Part shown: piece by piece, positions 50,615 to 59,779 of the stretch | Position numbering within the stretch: position 1 is the first letter of the stretch | Layout: the number at the start of each line of letters is the position of its first letter | Assembly: GCA_963794475.1 (NCBI GenBank) | Contig: CAWCDW010000003.1 | Span: 744,001-808,000, forward strand | Direction of reading: 5' to 3' | From: GAS188 sp963794475 | GTDB taxonomy: Bacteria > Pseudomonadota > Alphaproteobacteria > Rhizobiales > Beijerinckiaceae | Length of the DNA: 64,000 nucleotides | Notes under the pieces: generated by a model | The model's input: the letters and a program-made list of their open reading frames with translations, nothing else | The model's database searches: none | What the model was told of the DNA's origin: nothing | Position numbers and translations under genes: made by a program

Positions 50615-52084
50615 TCACGCATCGATGCGCTTGATGAACCATTTGAGGAGCTTCTCCCAGATCTCGTCCTTGCCGCAGGCGTCCTCGACCCCGTGCTCGA
50701 GATTGGGATTGTCGTTGATCTCGATCACGAACACGCCCTCGGGCGTCTCCTTGAGATCGACGCCATAAAGCCCGTCCCCGATGGTGCGCGCGGCATTGAC
50801 CGCGATCTCGATCACCTTCGGTGGCGCCTCGGCGAGCGGCACCGTCTTGAAACGGCCCTCCTTCGGCGCCGAGCCGTTCTCATGCTTGACGATCTGCCAA
50901 TGCCCCTTGAACATCATGTATTGGCAAACGAAGAGCGGCTCGCCCTCGAGGATGCCGACGCGCCAATCGAAGGTCGTCGGCATGAATTTCTGCGCGATCA
51001 GCAGGTCGGTGTCCTCATAAAGCTCGTCGAAGAGCTTGCGCAGATCCTTTTCCGTCTCGACCTTGTGCACCCCGCGCGAGAAAGAGCCGTCGGGAATCTT
51101 GACGACGAGCGGCAAGCCGAGCTCGGCGATGGCCTTCGGCAAATCCTCCTCGGCGGCGAGCATCACCGTCGGTGGTGTCGGCACATTGTTCGCCGCCATG
51201 CGCTCCATGAGATAAACCTTGTTGGTGCAGCGGATCATCGAGATCGGATCGTCGATGACCGGCATGCCCTCCTGGGCGGCGCGCCGGGCGAAACGGTAGG
51301 TGTGGTTGTCGATCGAGGTCGTCTCGCGGATGAAGAGCGCGTCGAACTCGGCGAGATCGGACAGATCCTTCTTGGTGATCGGCTCGACATCGACGGATAA
51401 TCGTTCGGCCACCTTGCCGAGATATTGGAGGGTCTCGATGTTCGAGGGCGGCAGCACCTCCTCGGGATCGTGCAGCACCGCAAGCGAATAGCGCGCCGGC
51501 AGTCGCGCCTTCGGATCGCGCCATTCACGCTTGGTGTGAGTGTGCAGCGCATCCCGGAAAAACTGCGTTTCCTCCGGGTCGAGCTTGACGATCGGACGCG
51601 GCCTGATCTTCTCGATCGAGGCCCAGGCGCCCGAGGGCACGGCATCGACCTCGACCGAGACCTCAATCGCGGGACAGCGGTACCAATCGAACAAAATCTT
51701 GCCGAAGCTCTCGAAGCCGGCCTCGCGCACGACGCCGAAGCAGACGAGAATGCGGCCCTCCGCCTTTTGCATCCGGGTCTTCGCGTAACAGCGGTTGAGC
51801 GCATCCTCGAGTTCCGGGATGGCGTGCTCATAGAGCTTCGCCTCGCGCAACTCGAGCATCGTCTGCACCTCGGGCAATACCCGATGGCCGCGGGCCTCGC
51901 CGAGGAGCGAGGCGTAATAGCCCTTCGACTGATAGGCGTAGGAGCGCGACAGATTCACCACCTTGGCGCGCTCCGTCTCGAAGAGCTTCGGGCGCGCGAT
52001 GTATTCGGAGGTAGTGATCACCTTGTGCGGCGTATCGGCGTTCGGGAAATCCTTGAGATTGTCGACGACGATCACCCAGCTCAT
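50615..52084 (-). CDS. RimK family alpha-L-glutamate-ligase-like protein (ATP-grasp)
   Basis: 489-residue ATP-grasp ligase. N-terminal ~270 residues are a family-specific domain (SWVIVVDNLKDFPNADTPHKVITTSEYIARP). The ATP-grasp core begins near residue 280: IRETTSIDNHTYRFARRAAQEG, DDPISMIRCTNKVYLMERMAANNVPTPPTVML, LPLVVKIPDGSFSRGVHKVE, VGILEGEPLFVCQYMMF, and the metal-binding EINDNPNLEHGVED. Members are expected to form an amide bond between an amino acid (often Glu) and a carboxylate, on a peptide, protein or small molecule. Its start overlaps the stop of the GNAT/C39 gene, a conserved pairing in proteobacteria. Target unknown. Confidence 0.88.
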   Translation of the reverse strand: MSWVIVVDNLKDFPNADTPHKVITTSEYIARPKLFETERAKVVNLSRSYAYQSKGYYASLLGEARGHRVLPEVQTMLELREAKLYEHAIPELEDALNRCYAKTRMQKAEGRILVCFGVVREAGFESFGKILFDWYRCPAIEVSVEVDAVPSGAWASIEKIRPRPIVKLDPEETQFFRDALHTHTKREWRDPKARLPARYSLAVLHDPEEVLPPSNIETLQYLGKVAERLSVDVEPITKKDLSDLAEFDALFIRETTSIDNHTYRFARRAAQEGMPVIDDPISMIRCTNKVYLMERMAANNVPTPPTVMLAAEEDLPKAIAELGLPLVVKIPDGSFSRGVHKVETEKDLRKLFDELYEDTDLLIAQKFMPTTFDWRVGILEGEPLFVCQYMMFKGHWQIVKHENGSAPKEGRFKTVPLAEAPPKVIEIAVNAARTIGDGLYGVDLKETPEGVFVIEINDNPNLEHGVEDACGKDEIWEKLLKWFIKRIDA

Positions 52085-53196
52085 CGGGTAAGCCCCTTCC
52101 GCACCACGATGGCGGCGCGCAGATTGCCTTTTCCAAATCTCGCCATGCGCTGAAACTCATCGGTCGGGATCGGCAGGTTCGCGGCCGAGACGAGGGTCTC
52201 CTCGTCATTGGCCTCGACGTAGGGATCGTGCACGAAGACATGGCGCTGGTCACCCGCATAGGCGAGGAGCCAGTGCGGAAATTTTTCACGGAACATCCGG
52301 TAGCCGGAGACGAGCACCACGGCGATGGCCCCCTCATCAAGGATAGTTTGCAACGACGGCGCGTCGAGCGGCTGCAGGCTGACCGAGATGCCGCATTCCT
52401 CCGCTTCGCGACGGAACTCCTCCTGCGTCAGGCGCATGACCTCGCGCTTTTCGGCATTGCGAACCGTGTCGAGAAAAAAGGGCCCCTCATGCGAGAGATG
52501 CAGCGAAGGCAAAAGCCCGCGCTTGGCGAGTGTCACGGCAAGCCCGTAAGGCTCGCACCCACCAAGCCCCGAAGTCATGAAGATCGTCGTCGACTCGCGC
52601 CATAGCTGGACTTCCGCGACGCGGCTTGGGTGAAAGTCGGGATCGGCCCAGCCGAGTGCCATGAGAAGGCATGCGGGGCCGCAAGTGAATTCGAGGGTTT
52701 GGCGATAATATGGCGGTGGGCGCGAAGGCGGCGCGATTTGCGCGACCAGCAGCTTCTCGAGGCGAAGCGCCGTCTGGTCATCCTCATAATAATGCTCATA
52801 GGTGCCGAACTGCTTGTAGCCGAGCTTTTCGTAAAGCGAGAGGGCGCCATGATTGTCGGCGCGCACCTCGAGGCGCAAGGCGATGCAATCGCGCTCGATC
52901 GCGGTCTTCTCGGCCGCCTGCATCAGGGCGCGCCCGATGCCGATGCGACCGGTTTCCGGCTTGACCGCGATCGAGTAAAGCCGCGCGAGCGCCGTGCCCG
53001 AGCGAAAGGTGAGGAGCGCGTAGCCGCCGAGATGATCGCCCCGGTCGGCGACGACGAACGCGGCCTTGGGGGTCAAGATGAAATGGCGCAGCGAACGCCG
53101 CGACAGGCGATCGGAATCGAAGACGCGATTCTCGAGCTTCTCGAGCTCTTCGAGATCGGCCAGCGTCGCGGGACGGATGATGGCGGGATGCGACAT
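52081..53196 (-). CDS. GNAT acetyltransferase / C39-like peptidase fusion
   Basis: 371-residue two-domain protein. Residues 1-~150: GNAT domain (IIRPATLADLEELEKLENRVFDSDRL, IAVKPETGRIGIGRALMQAAEKTAIERDC in acetyl-CoA motif A, ADNHGALSLYEKLGYKQFG). Residues ~165-371: papain-like C39 peptidase/transglutaminase fold with candidate nucleophile in RQTLEFTCGPACLLMALGWA and His/Asp in FPHWLLAYAGDQRHVFVHDPYVEA. Paired by overlapping start/stop with the RimK-like ligase. The set ligase + acetyltransferase + peptidase is proposed in the literature on ATP-grasp amidoligases to modify peptides or make small peptides; role here inferred only. Confidence 0.88.
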   Translation of the reverse strand: MSHPAIIRPATLADLEELEKLENRVFDSDRLSRRSLRHFILTPKAAFVVADRGDHLGGYALLTFRSGTALARLYSIAVKPETGRIGIGRALMQAAEKTAIERDCIALRLEVRADNHGALSLYEKLGYKQFGTYEHYYEDDQTALRLEKLLVAQIAPPSRPPPYYRQTLEFTCGPACLLMALGWADPDFHPSRVAEVQLWRESTTIFMTSGLGGCEPYGLAVTLAKRGLLPSLHLSHEGPFFLDTVRNAEKREVMRLTQEEFRREAEECGISVSLQPLDAPSLQTILDEGAIAVVLVSGYRMFREKFPHWLLAYAGDQRHVFVHDPYVEANDEETLVSAANLPIPTDEFQRMARFGKGNLRAAIVVRKGLTR

Positions 53197-53261
53197 GCGC
53201 GCCGAAAGGTCCGCTCAAGCCAGCGAAAGCAGGAAAGGATGGGGCCGGATGCGCCGCTTGC

Positions 53262-54848
53262 TCATGGAGCCTTCCACGGACGCGTCCAGGTTTCGGTGAG
53301 CGCGCGGGTGCGCGCCCGCAAGAAGGCGCGGATGTCCGCCGATTGCCCGGCGTCGAGCGTGACATCGATGCCGGCCCTGAAGCCCTTGATGTCCGGGTTC
53401 GGCGAAAGGAATGTGCGCAGCACCCTTCCGGTCGAGACGGAGGCGACGATCTCGACCATCTCGGGCGCCGCGAGGTAATAGGCAAGCTCGCCGCCGGCGA
53501 AATCGATAAGGAAGCGCCGGCTTCTCGGCGTCTCGGCCTCGCTCGAGCCCAAGGCTTTCGCCACCGTCTGGAAAGTGGCGCGCACCTTGCCGCCGGGGGG
53601 CATGGCGTGCGCCTCGAGAAGCGCGCGAAGCCTGTAGCCATAGGTGAGCGTCTGGCCCGTTTCGAGCGGCGCCTTGGGCCGCCAGGCGGCGACGATGTTG
53701 TCGGTTGCCTCGTTCTGCGCCGGAGCCTCGGTCAATTCGACGGCGCCTTCGCCCCAGGCGCCGAAGGGCTCGACCCAGTAGCTCGGGCGACGCTCGTAAT
53801 GCAGGTCGATGTCCTCGTAATGGTCGAAGACGCGGTCACGCTGCATGAGGCCAAAACCCCGGATGTCCTTGTCGAGAAATACCGAGGTCGAGGCTTCGGC
53901 CGGATTGAGGAGCGGGCGCCAGATCCATTCCCCCGAGCCCGCCTGCATGAGGAGCCCATCCGAATCATGCACCTGCATGCGGTAATCGTCATGCACGCGC
54001 GGATCGCTCTCGGCGGTGAGGAACATCGAGGTGAGAGGCGCAAGGCCGAGATTGGCGATCTGCCGGCGCGCGATGAGCGTCACTTGCGTCTCGATCGCGG
54101 TGTCCTGCCCCGGGAAGATGATGAAGCGAAAGGCGCCCGTCACCGATTCGCCGTCGAGCAGCGCGTGCACGGTGATGCGATCGGCGTCCGGCGCCGGCTG
54201 CTCGACCCAGAACTCGCGGAAGAACGGGAACTCCTCCGCGCGCCCCACGCCGGCGTTGATCGCAAGGCCGCGCGCCGACAAGCCGTAAAGCTGACGGCGC
54301 CCGAGAAAGCGGAAATAGCTCGCGCCGAGGAAGGCGATGAGCTCGTCCATCACTTTCGGGTCATTCACCGGGTAATGCAGCCGGAATCCCGCAAAGCCTG
54401 TGCTGACCGGCAAGGGCTTGTCGATCTTGGTGCGTCCGAAATCGAAGAGGCTCGGCGAATAGGGGATGGGCGCCGGCATGCCGTCGCGCACGATGCTGAC
54501 GACCACCGGACGCTTGAAATTGAAGCCCAGGTGAAAAAGCTGGAGCTGAAAGAGGCTTCCGGGCGCTTGGAAGAAGGCCTTGTCCGGCCGGAAGCGAATG
54601 TCACGCCAGCTGTCGAAGTCGAGATTGGCGATCGGGGCCGGAAGCTGCGGGGGCGTCGCATCGAAAGGCACGGAGGCGAGGTCGCGGGCGCGCTGCACCA
54701 CGTCCTCGTAGCCGAAGCGGGGATTGGGCGGTTTTGTCGCATCGGCGGTTTGCGCGAAAGCCGAGCCGGCAAGCCGCGGTGCGAGCGGCGTAAGCGTGGA
54801 AGCGAGCCCCGCCCCAATGACGCGGCGGCGCGTTACCTTAACTGACAT
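53262..54848 (-). CDS. glucan biosynthesis protein OpgG/OpgD-type, Tat-exported
   Basis: 528-residue periplasmic protein for osmoregulated periplasmic (or cyclic) glucan synthesis, start ATG 54848. Twin-arginine signal KVTRRRVIGAGLASTLTPLA with cleavage after SAFAQ. Mature domain landmarks: GYEDVVQRARDLASVPFDA, SWRDIRFRPDKAFF, HYPVNDPKVMDELIAFLGASYFR, QLYGLSARGLAINAG, RPSYWVEPFGAWGEGAVEL (given in parts), GGELAYYLAAPEM. Tat signal fits OpgD more than Sec-exported OpgG. No opgH in this window. Confidence 0.93.
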   Translation of the reverse strand: MSVKVTRRRVIGAGLASTLTPLAPRLAGSAFAQTADATKPPNPRFGYEDVVQRARDLASVPFDATPPQLPAPIANLDFDSWRDIRFRPDKAFFQAPGSLFQLQLFHLGFNFKRPVVVSIVRDGMPAPIPYSPSLFDFGRTKIDKPLPVSTGFAGFRLHYPVNDPKVMDELIAFLGASYFRFLGRRQLYGLSARGLAINAGVGRAEEFPFFREFWVEQPAPDADRITVHALLDGESVTGAFRFIIFPGQDTAIETQVTLIARRQIANLGLAPLTSMFLTAESDPRVHDDYRMQVHDSDGLLMQAGSGEWIWRPLLNPAEASTSVFLDKDIRGFGLMQRDRVFDHYEDIDLHYERRPSYWVEPFGAWGEGAVELTEAPAQNEATDNIVAAWRPKAPLETGQTLTYGYRLRALLEAHAMPPGGKVRATFQTVAKALGSSEAETPRSRRFLIDFAGGELAYYLAAPEMVEIVASVSTGRVLRTFLSPNPDIKGFRAGIDVTLDAGQSADIRAFLRARTRALTETWTRPWKAP

Positions 54849-55059
54849 TCTTCCGGCTCGCTCGAGCAATGAGGTTGGCGACGGGGCATTTTCTTATCAG
54901 CAATCCCGCGCGCGAAACAGCCTTCCGGCGGCAGGGCTTGGCCGCAAATTTGCCGGGCGAGGCGTCAGCGCGGATCTCATGCAAAAAAGCGGGCAGAATT
55001 TCGCGGGCAGGCAAATTCGCATCTTGTATCTTCGGCCCCGATTGCGTAAGTGTTCTCTC

Positions 55060-55545
55060 GCCTAATTCGCACGTGCCTGTGGCTGCGTGCCGGTCGGTGG
55101 GCATCCGGACAAGAGGCCGGACAGCCGCCGGGGTCGAAGGCCCCACACCCAGACCGGCGGTCGGAGGCGACCGGCTTACACTCGTTCTCCACGAGTGGAC
55201 GCGGCTTGAAGCAACGACGGAGCGGGCTTTTTTGGTCTCCAGCCGGCCCTCCAAAGGTCGGGTTACCGAAGAGGCTTGTCCTTCTTGCCGGGCGTGCGGA
55301 CGAGGCTTCCTCATCCGTTACGTAGGCTACTCGAAAGGGTTCCAGAACTTCGGTTCTCGGTCCCGCATCGGTAGTCGTTACGGCGCACCAGCCGGATTGT
55401 CGTCGACCTTTCGGGTTGCCGACATCCCCGGCGCGGTTTCGAGGCTCTACCAGACCCCGCGTCTCCACCGCGCGGGGCGAGGCAACCAAGACCGCAAGCG
55501 ATCGTTGTCCAAGGCTTTCTTCTGAAGGCGTTGCCTTGGACGAGT
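55060..55545 (+). ncRNA. speF-type leader RNA upstream of ornithine/lysine decarboxylase
   Basis: The 753 bases between opgD and the decarboxylase hold no credible protein. The part from about 55.06 to 55.55 kb is highly structured: GCATCCGGACAAGAGGCCGGAC forms a stem-loop, and TCCAAGGC (55508-55515) pairs with GCCTTGGA (55533-55540), extendable to 55507-55541. A large conserved leader called the speF motif is known upstream of ornithine decarboxylase genes in alphaproteobacteria, thought to control them. Location, size and structure fit; boundaries are approximate and not verified. Confidence 0.55.
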
Positions 55546-55601
55546 GGGTCCACCAAGCGATCTCCCTCGCCGGGATCGCGCAAGGTCGATGGGTGCTCAA
55601 G

Positions 55602-56732
55602 ATGACCGAACGGATTCGTGCCTTTCTTCGCGAGCGCCGAGAGGACGCTCCTTGCCTCGTCATCGACCGCGACGTGGTCGCCGAAAATTACCGTGCTTTC
55701 GCCAATGCGTTGCCGGACACGCGCGTGTTCTACGCCGTGAAGGCCAATCCCGCGCCCGAGATCCTGCGCCTTCTCGCCGAGCTCGGCTCGTGTTTCGACG
55801 CGGCCTCGATCACCGAGATCGAGGCGGTGCTCGCCGCGGGCGCCGCGCCCAACCGCATCTCCTTCGGCAATACGATCAAGAAGGAGCGCGACGTAGCGCG
55901 CGCCTTCGCGCTCGGCGTGCGGCTGTTCGCCGTGGATTGCGAGACCGAGGTCGAGAAGATCGCGCGGGCCGCGCCGGGCTCGCGCGTCTTCTGCCGCCTG
56001 CTCGTCGACAATGCGGGAGCCGATTGGCCGCTTTCGCGCAAATTCGGTTGCGACGGCGAGATGGCGGTCGAGGTGCTCGAGCACGCCAGGCGCTGCGGCC
56101 TCGCGCCGCATGGCGTGTCTTTCCATGTGGGCTCGCAACAGCGCGATCCTAAAATGTGGGATGGCGCGCTCGCCATCTCGGCCCGCGTGTTTCGCGCCTG
56201 CGCCGAGCGCGGCATCAACCTCGCCATGGTCAATCTCGGCGGCGGCTTTCCGGCGAAATACGTAAAGAAGGGGCCCTCCATCCGCCTCTACGGCGACACC
56301 ATCTTCCGCTCGTTGAAGAAGCATTTCGGCAACGCCTTGCCCGAAACTGTGATCGAGCCCGGGCGCGGCCTCGTCGGCGACGCCGGCATCATCGAGGCCG
56401 AGGTCGTGCTCGTTTCCCGAAAGTCCAAGGGCGACGCGCTGCGCTGGGTCTATCTCGACATCGGCAAGTTCGGCGGCCTCGCCGAGACCGCCGACGAGGC
56501 GATCCGTTACGTCATCCGCACCGAGCGGGACGGCGACCGCAAGGTCGCTTGCGCGCTCGCCGGGCCGACTTGCGACAGCCTCGACGTGCTCTATGAGAAG
56601 GAGCCTTATTTGCTCCCGATCAGCCTCGAGGTCGGCGACAAGGTGCTGATCGAAGGCACCGGCGCCTATACGACGACCTATTCCTCGGTTGGCTTCAACG
56701 GCTTTGCGCCACTCAAGCAATATGTGATTTGA
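55602..56732 (+). CDS. speF: ornithine/lysine decarboxylase (type III, LdcA/SpeC2-like)
   Basis: 376-residue PLP enzyme decarboxylating ornithine (and possibly lysine) to putrescine or cadaverine. Start ATG 55602 (MTERIRAFLRERREDAPCLVIDR); upstream frame is leader RNA. PLP lysine in TRVFYAVKANPAPEIL at about residue 47, glycine-rich phosphate loop MVNLGGGFPAKYVKKG, EPGRGLVGDAG, and the catalytic Cys in GPTCDSLDVLYEKEPYLL. DNAGADWPLSRKFGC is typical of eukaryotic-fold ODC in alphaproteobacteria. Length matches. Controlled, by inference, through the preceding leader. The symbol follows usage for the alphaproteobacterial gene with this leader. Confidence 0.92.
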   Translation: MTERIRAFLRERREDAPCLVIDRDVVAENYRAFANALPDTRVFYAVKANPAPEILRLLAELGSCFDAASITEIEAVLAAGAAPNRISFGNTIKKERDVARAFALGVRLFAVDCETEVEKIARAAPGSRVFCRLLVDNAGADWPLSRKFGCDGEMAVEVLEHARRCGLAPHGVSFHVGSQQRDPKMWDGALAISARVFRACAERGINLAMVNLGGGFPAKYVKKGPSIRLYGDTIFRSLKKHFGNALPETVIEPGRGLVGDAGIIEAEVVLVSRKSKGDALRWVYLDIGKFGGLAETADEAIRYVIRTERDGDRKVACALAGPTCDSLDVLYEKEPYLLPISLEVGDKVLIEGTGAYTTTYSSVGFNGFAPLKQYVI

Positions 56733-56853
56733 ACCCATCCGCACGCCGAACTGGACACCAATGAGCCGCTTGGCTTCGTGACGGCGCGGTTCGAACCCCG
56801 ATCCGCGCTTTCATGACCGAGGCAACGCGTCATTCCTCGAAACGGAAAATCCC

Positions 56854-57222
56854 ATGAGATTTGTTGCCGTCGTCGCGTCGCTGCTCGTCGCGAGCGCAGC
56901 GAGCGCGGGATCGCCGCCCAAGCTCGACATCAAAGCGACGTGCCAACGCGCGCAACCACTCTCCAGCGGGGAGAAGAGCGCTTATCAGGGCTGCCTCGAC
57001 GACGAGATTCAAGCGCGGCAAGAACTCGCAAAGAGCTGGTCGAGCTTCAAGGCGGGCGCGCAAAAGGATTGCGTCGAGGAGACGAAGATCGGCGGCGCCC
57101 CGAGCTATGTCGAGCTCCTCACTTGCCTCGAGCTCGACAAGCAGGCGCGGGAAGCCGCCCTCGAGAACAAGAAATCGCTCGAGCTGCCAAGCGCGCCCTC
57201 GGGCGATAAGACGCAGGACTGA
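56854..57222 (+). CDS. small exported cysteine-containing protein of unknown function
   Basis: 122 residues: signal peptide MRFVAVVASLLVASAASA, then a helical mature part with four Cys (KATCQRAQPL, YQGCLDDE, KDCVEETKI, LLTCLELDK) that could pair in two disulfides. No domain name known to me; similar small proteins are widespread in Hyphomicrobiales. Stand-alone gene. Confidence 0.7.
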   Translation: MRFVAVVASLLVASAASAGSPPKLDIKATCQRAQPLSSGEKSAYQGCLDDEIQARQELAKSWSSFKAGAQKDCVEETKIGGAPSYVELLTCLELDKQAREAALENKKSLELPSAPSGDKTQD

Positions 57223-57284
57223 GGGAGAGAGCTCGACGGTTACCGATAGCGCCGGGCGGAATGCTTGGCGACCGGCGATTGACC

Positions 57285-57386
57285 GTCATGCGCGGGCTTG
57301 GCCCGCGCATCCACGTCTTCCGTCCCCTGCGACTAACGTTGCAAGAAAGACGTGGATGGCCGTGACGAGCACGGCCATGACGGCCG
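57285..57386. repeat. paired REP-like palindromes
   Basis: ATGCGCGGGC-TTGG-CCCGCGCAT near 57290-57311 is followed by ACGTCTT / AAGACGT arms around a loop and by GGCCGTGAC-GAG-CACGGCC-type repeats near 57359-57380. Same family as the elements at 13.4 and 11.3 kb. It precedes the malate synthase gene. Confidence 0.6.
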
Positions 57387-57498
57387 AAGCAGAAGAATAG
57401 GCGCGTGCCGTGCATACGTCCGCGCCCTTTTCACGCGGTCCCGTTTGCGGCATGACAGGCTCAACGCGCCTGCAAGGAGCCGCGAGGAGCTGAGAGTC

Positions 57499-59091
57499 AT
57501 GATCACGTCCGCCGAAACCGCCACCGTCACCGGGTCCATGGGACCGCGCTTCGCGGAGATTTTGACGCCGCAAGCTCTCGCCTTTCTGGCCGGCCTGCAC
57601 CGTAAATTCGACGCGCGGCGCAAGGAGCTGCTTGCGGCCCGCAAGGCGCGCCAGGCACGCTTCGATGCCGGCGAGCTGCCCGACTTCCTTCCCGACACCA
57701 AGGCGGTTCGCGACGGTGATTGGAAGGTCGCGTCGATTCCGGCCGATCTCCTCGACCGCAGAGTCGAGATCACGGGTCCGGTCGACCGCAAGATGATCGT
57801 CAACGCCCTGAATTCGGGCGCCAAGGTATTCATGGGCGATTTCGAGGACGCAACGTCTCCGGTGTGGGCGAACATCATCGAAGGCCAGCTCAACCTCAAG
57901 GATCGCTGGGAAGGCAAGATCGACTTCACCGATGCGAGCTCGGGCAAGGCCTATGCGCTCTCGAAGCAGCCGGCCGTGCTCCTGGTGCGTCCGCGCGGCT
58001 GGCATCTGCCGGAAAACCACATCACGGTCGGCGGCGCCCCGATGTCGGGCTCGCTCGTCGATTTCGGCCTTTACGTCTTCCACAACGCCAAAGCGACGCT
58101 CGCGAAATCGACGGCGCCCTATTTCTATTTGCCGAAGATCGAGAGCCATCTCGAGGCGCGCCTTTGGGATGAGGTGTTCGCGCACGCCGAGGCCGAGCTC
58201 GGCGTCAAGCGCGGCACTTTCAAGGCGACCGTGCTGATCGAGACCTTGCCGGCCGCTTTCGAGCTCGACGAGATCCTGCACGAGATGCGCGACCATATCG
58301 TCGGGCTGAACTGCGGACGTTGGGACTACATCTTCTCCTTCATCAAGCGGATCGGGAAGAACAAGCGCTTTCTCACGCCCGATCGGGCCGCCATGACCAT
58401 GGGGGCGGCGTTCTTGCGCGCCTATTCGCTCCTCGTGATCAAGACCTGCCATCGCCGCGGCGCCTTCGCCATGGGCGGAATGGCGGCGCAGATCCCGGTG
58501 AAGAACGATCCCGCCGCCAATGAGGTCGCCTTCGCCAAGGTGCGCGCCGACAAGGAGCGCGAGGCGAAGGACGGGCACGACGGAACCTGGGTCGCCCATC
58601 CCGATCTCGTGCCGGTCGCGGCGCAGGTTTTCGACAAGCTGATGCCGCAAAAGAACCAGCTCGACAAAGCGGGCGTGAAGGCCGCGATCGCGCGCGACGA
58701 GCTGCTCGAGGTGCATCAGGGCCAGCGCACCGAGGCGGGTTTGCGCGAGAACATCCGCGTCGGCGTGCAATACATCGAGGCTTGGCTGCGCGGGCGCGGC
58801 GCGGTGCCGCTCTACAATCTCATGGAGGATGCGGCGACAGCCGAGATCAGCCGCGCCCAGATCTGGCAATGGCTCTTCCACAAGGCGAAGCTCGAGGATG
58901 GGCGCGAGGTCACGCCCGATCTGTTCAAGAGCGTGATGGCCGACGAGATGGGCAAGGTGCGAGCAGCGCTTGGCGCCAATGTCTATGACAAGGGCCGCTT
59001 CGTCGAGGCCGAGAAGCTCTTCGCCGACATGTCGCTCGCCAAGGAGTTCGAGGAGTTCCTGACGCTCCCGGCCTATCGGCTGCTGAGCTGA
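57499..59091 (+). CDS. aceB: malate synthase A
   Basis: 530-residue enzyme condensing glyoxylate and acetyl-CoA to malate in the glyoxylate cycle. Start ATG 57499 (MITSAETATVTGSMGPRF). Motifs: VFMGDFEDATSPVW (Mg/glyoxylate site), RPRGWHLPENHI, GLNCGRWDYIFSFIKRI, the FLRAYSLLVIKTCHRRGAFAMGGMAAQIP block and the C-terminal EDAATAEISRAQIWQWL with its catalytic Asp. Malate made here can feed the MaeB enzyme encoded at 15 kb. aceA is not in the window. Confidence 0.95.
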   Translation: MITSAETATVTGSMGPRFAEILTPQALAFLAGLHRKFDARRKELLAARKARQARFDAGELPDFLPDTKAVRDGDWKVASIPADLLDRRVEITGPVDRKMIVNALNSGAKVFMGDFEDATSPVWANIIEGQLNLKDRWEGKIDFTDASSGKAYALSKQPAVLLVRPRGWHLPENHITVGGAPMSGSLVDFGLYVFHNAKATLAKSTAPYFYLPKIESHLEARLWDEVFAHAEAELGVKRGTFKATVLIETLPAAFELDEILHEMRDHIVGLNCGRWDYIFSFIKRIGKNKRFLTPDRAAMTMGAAFLRAYSLLVIKTCHRRGAFAMGGMAAQIPVKNDPAANEVAFAKVRADKEREAKDGHDGTWVAHPDLVPVAAQVFDKLMPQKNQLDKAGVKAAIARDELLEVHQGQRTEAGLRENIRVGVQYIEAWLRGRGAVPLYNLMEDAATAEISRAQIWQWLFHKAKLEDGREVTPDLFKSVMADEMGKVRAALGANVYDKGRFVEAEKLFADMSLAKEFEEFLTLPAYRLLS

Positions 59092-59110
59092 AAAGGCGAG
59101 CGGGGAAGCG

Positions 59111-59437
59111 TCACCCGCTCGGCGACGCTTCGCCCGGCTGAGGGCCTTCATAGCCTTCGCAGATGATGAAATCGCCGTCCGCGATCGGCGGCTGGCGGAA
59201 GCTTGCGGCACGCCGATATTCGGGGGAGTTCCAGCAGGCGAGCGCCTTCTCGTAGCTTTCGAACTCGATCACGACGTTGCGGGCGCGCATCGCGCCGCCG
59301 ACGCATTCGGTCTTGGCGCCGCGCACCAAGAAGCGCGCTCCGTATTTCGCGAGCGGCGCGGCATTCGCGGCGATATATTTCTTGTAAGCCTCGGCGTCAT
59401 GCACATCGACCCTTGCGATCCAATAACCTTTGGGCAT
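59111..59437 (-). CDS. DUF1330 domain-containing protein
   Basis: 108 residues, start ATG 59437 (MPKGYWIARVDVHDAEAYKKY). Fits the ferredoxin-like DUF1330 fold: YIAANAAPLAKYGARFLVRGA, NVVIEFESYEKALACWNSPEYRRA, DFIICEGY. Function of the family is not known. Convergent with malate synthase. Confidence 0.9.
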   Translation of the reverse strand: MPKGYWIARVDVHDAEAYKKYIAANAAPLAKYGARFLVRGAKTECVGGAMRARNVVIEFESYEKALACWNSPEYRRAASFRQPPIADGDFIICEGYEGPQPGEASPSG

Positions 59438-59779
59438 CGTGCGTCCTTTCGCGTGGTGAGGCGTTCGGCGCCGCGTTCCCGGCGTGGGTGCCAGGCTGCG
59501 GTGTCGCGACCCGAGCCTATCGGATGGAGCGGGCAGCCAAAAGGGGCGGCGCCTCCATTCCCGTGACCTCGCTAGGAGGCGCATCCAGGCGCTCGCTTCA
59601 TCCGCCGGAACCGTCTATAAGCTTGCGCGTCCGGTCGAGGATCGGGTGGCGGCGTCCGCGGAAGCGATGGGATGGGCATGCTTGTCGGGCGATTGGAGAC
59701 GAGTTCATGCCGATGGAGTGCCGGCAATTCCCCATTTTGCGACGCCCGTGACGATTCCTAACCCCGCCGAACCCCGCGG

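Noticed and set aside
46324..50634. A very long plus-strand open frame (over 1400 codons) antisense to livK, ddl and ilvD
   Set aside because: It mirrors the codon pattern of well-recognised minus-strand genes, is highly charged and low-complexity, and matches no family; GC-rich genomes produce such shadows.
54977..55663. Open frames on both strands across the speF-type leader
   Set aside because: No homology, no ribosome sites, and the region is better explained as structured leader RNA.
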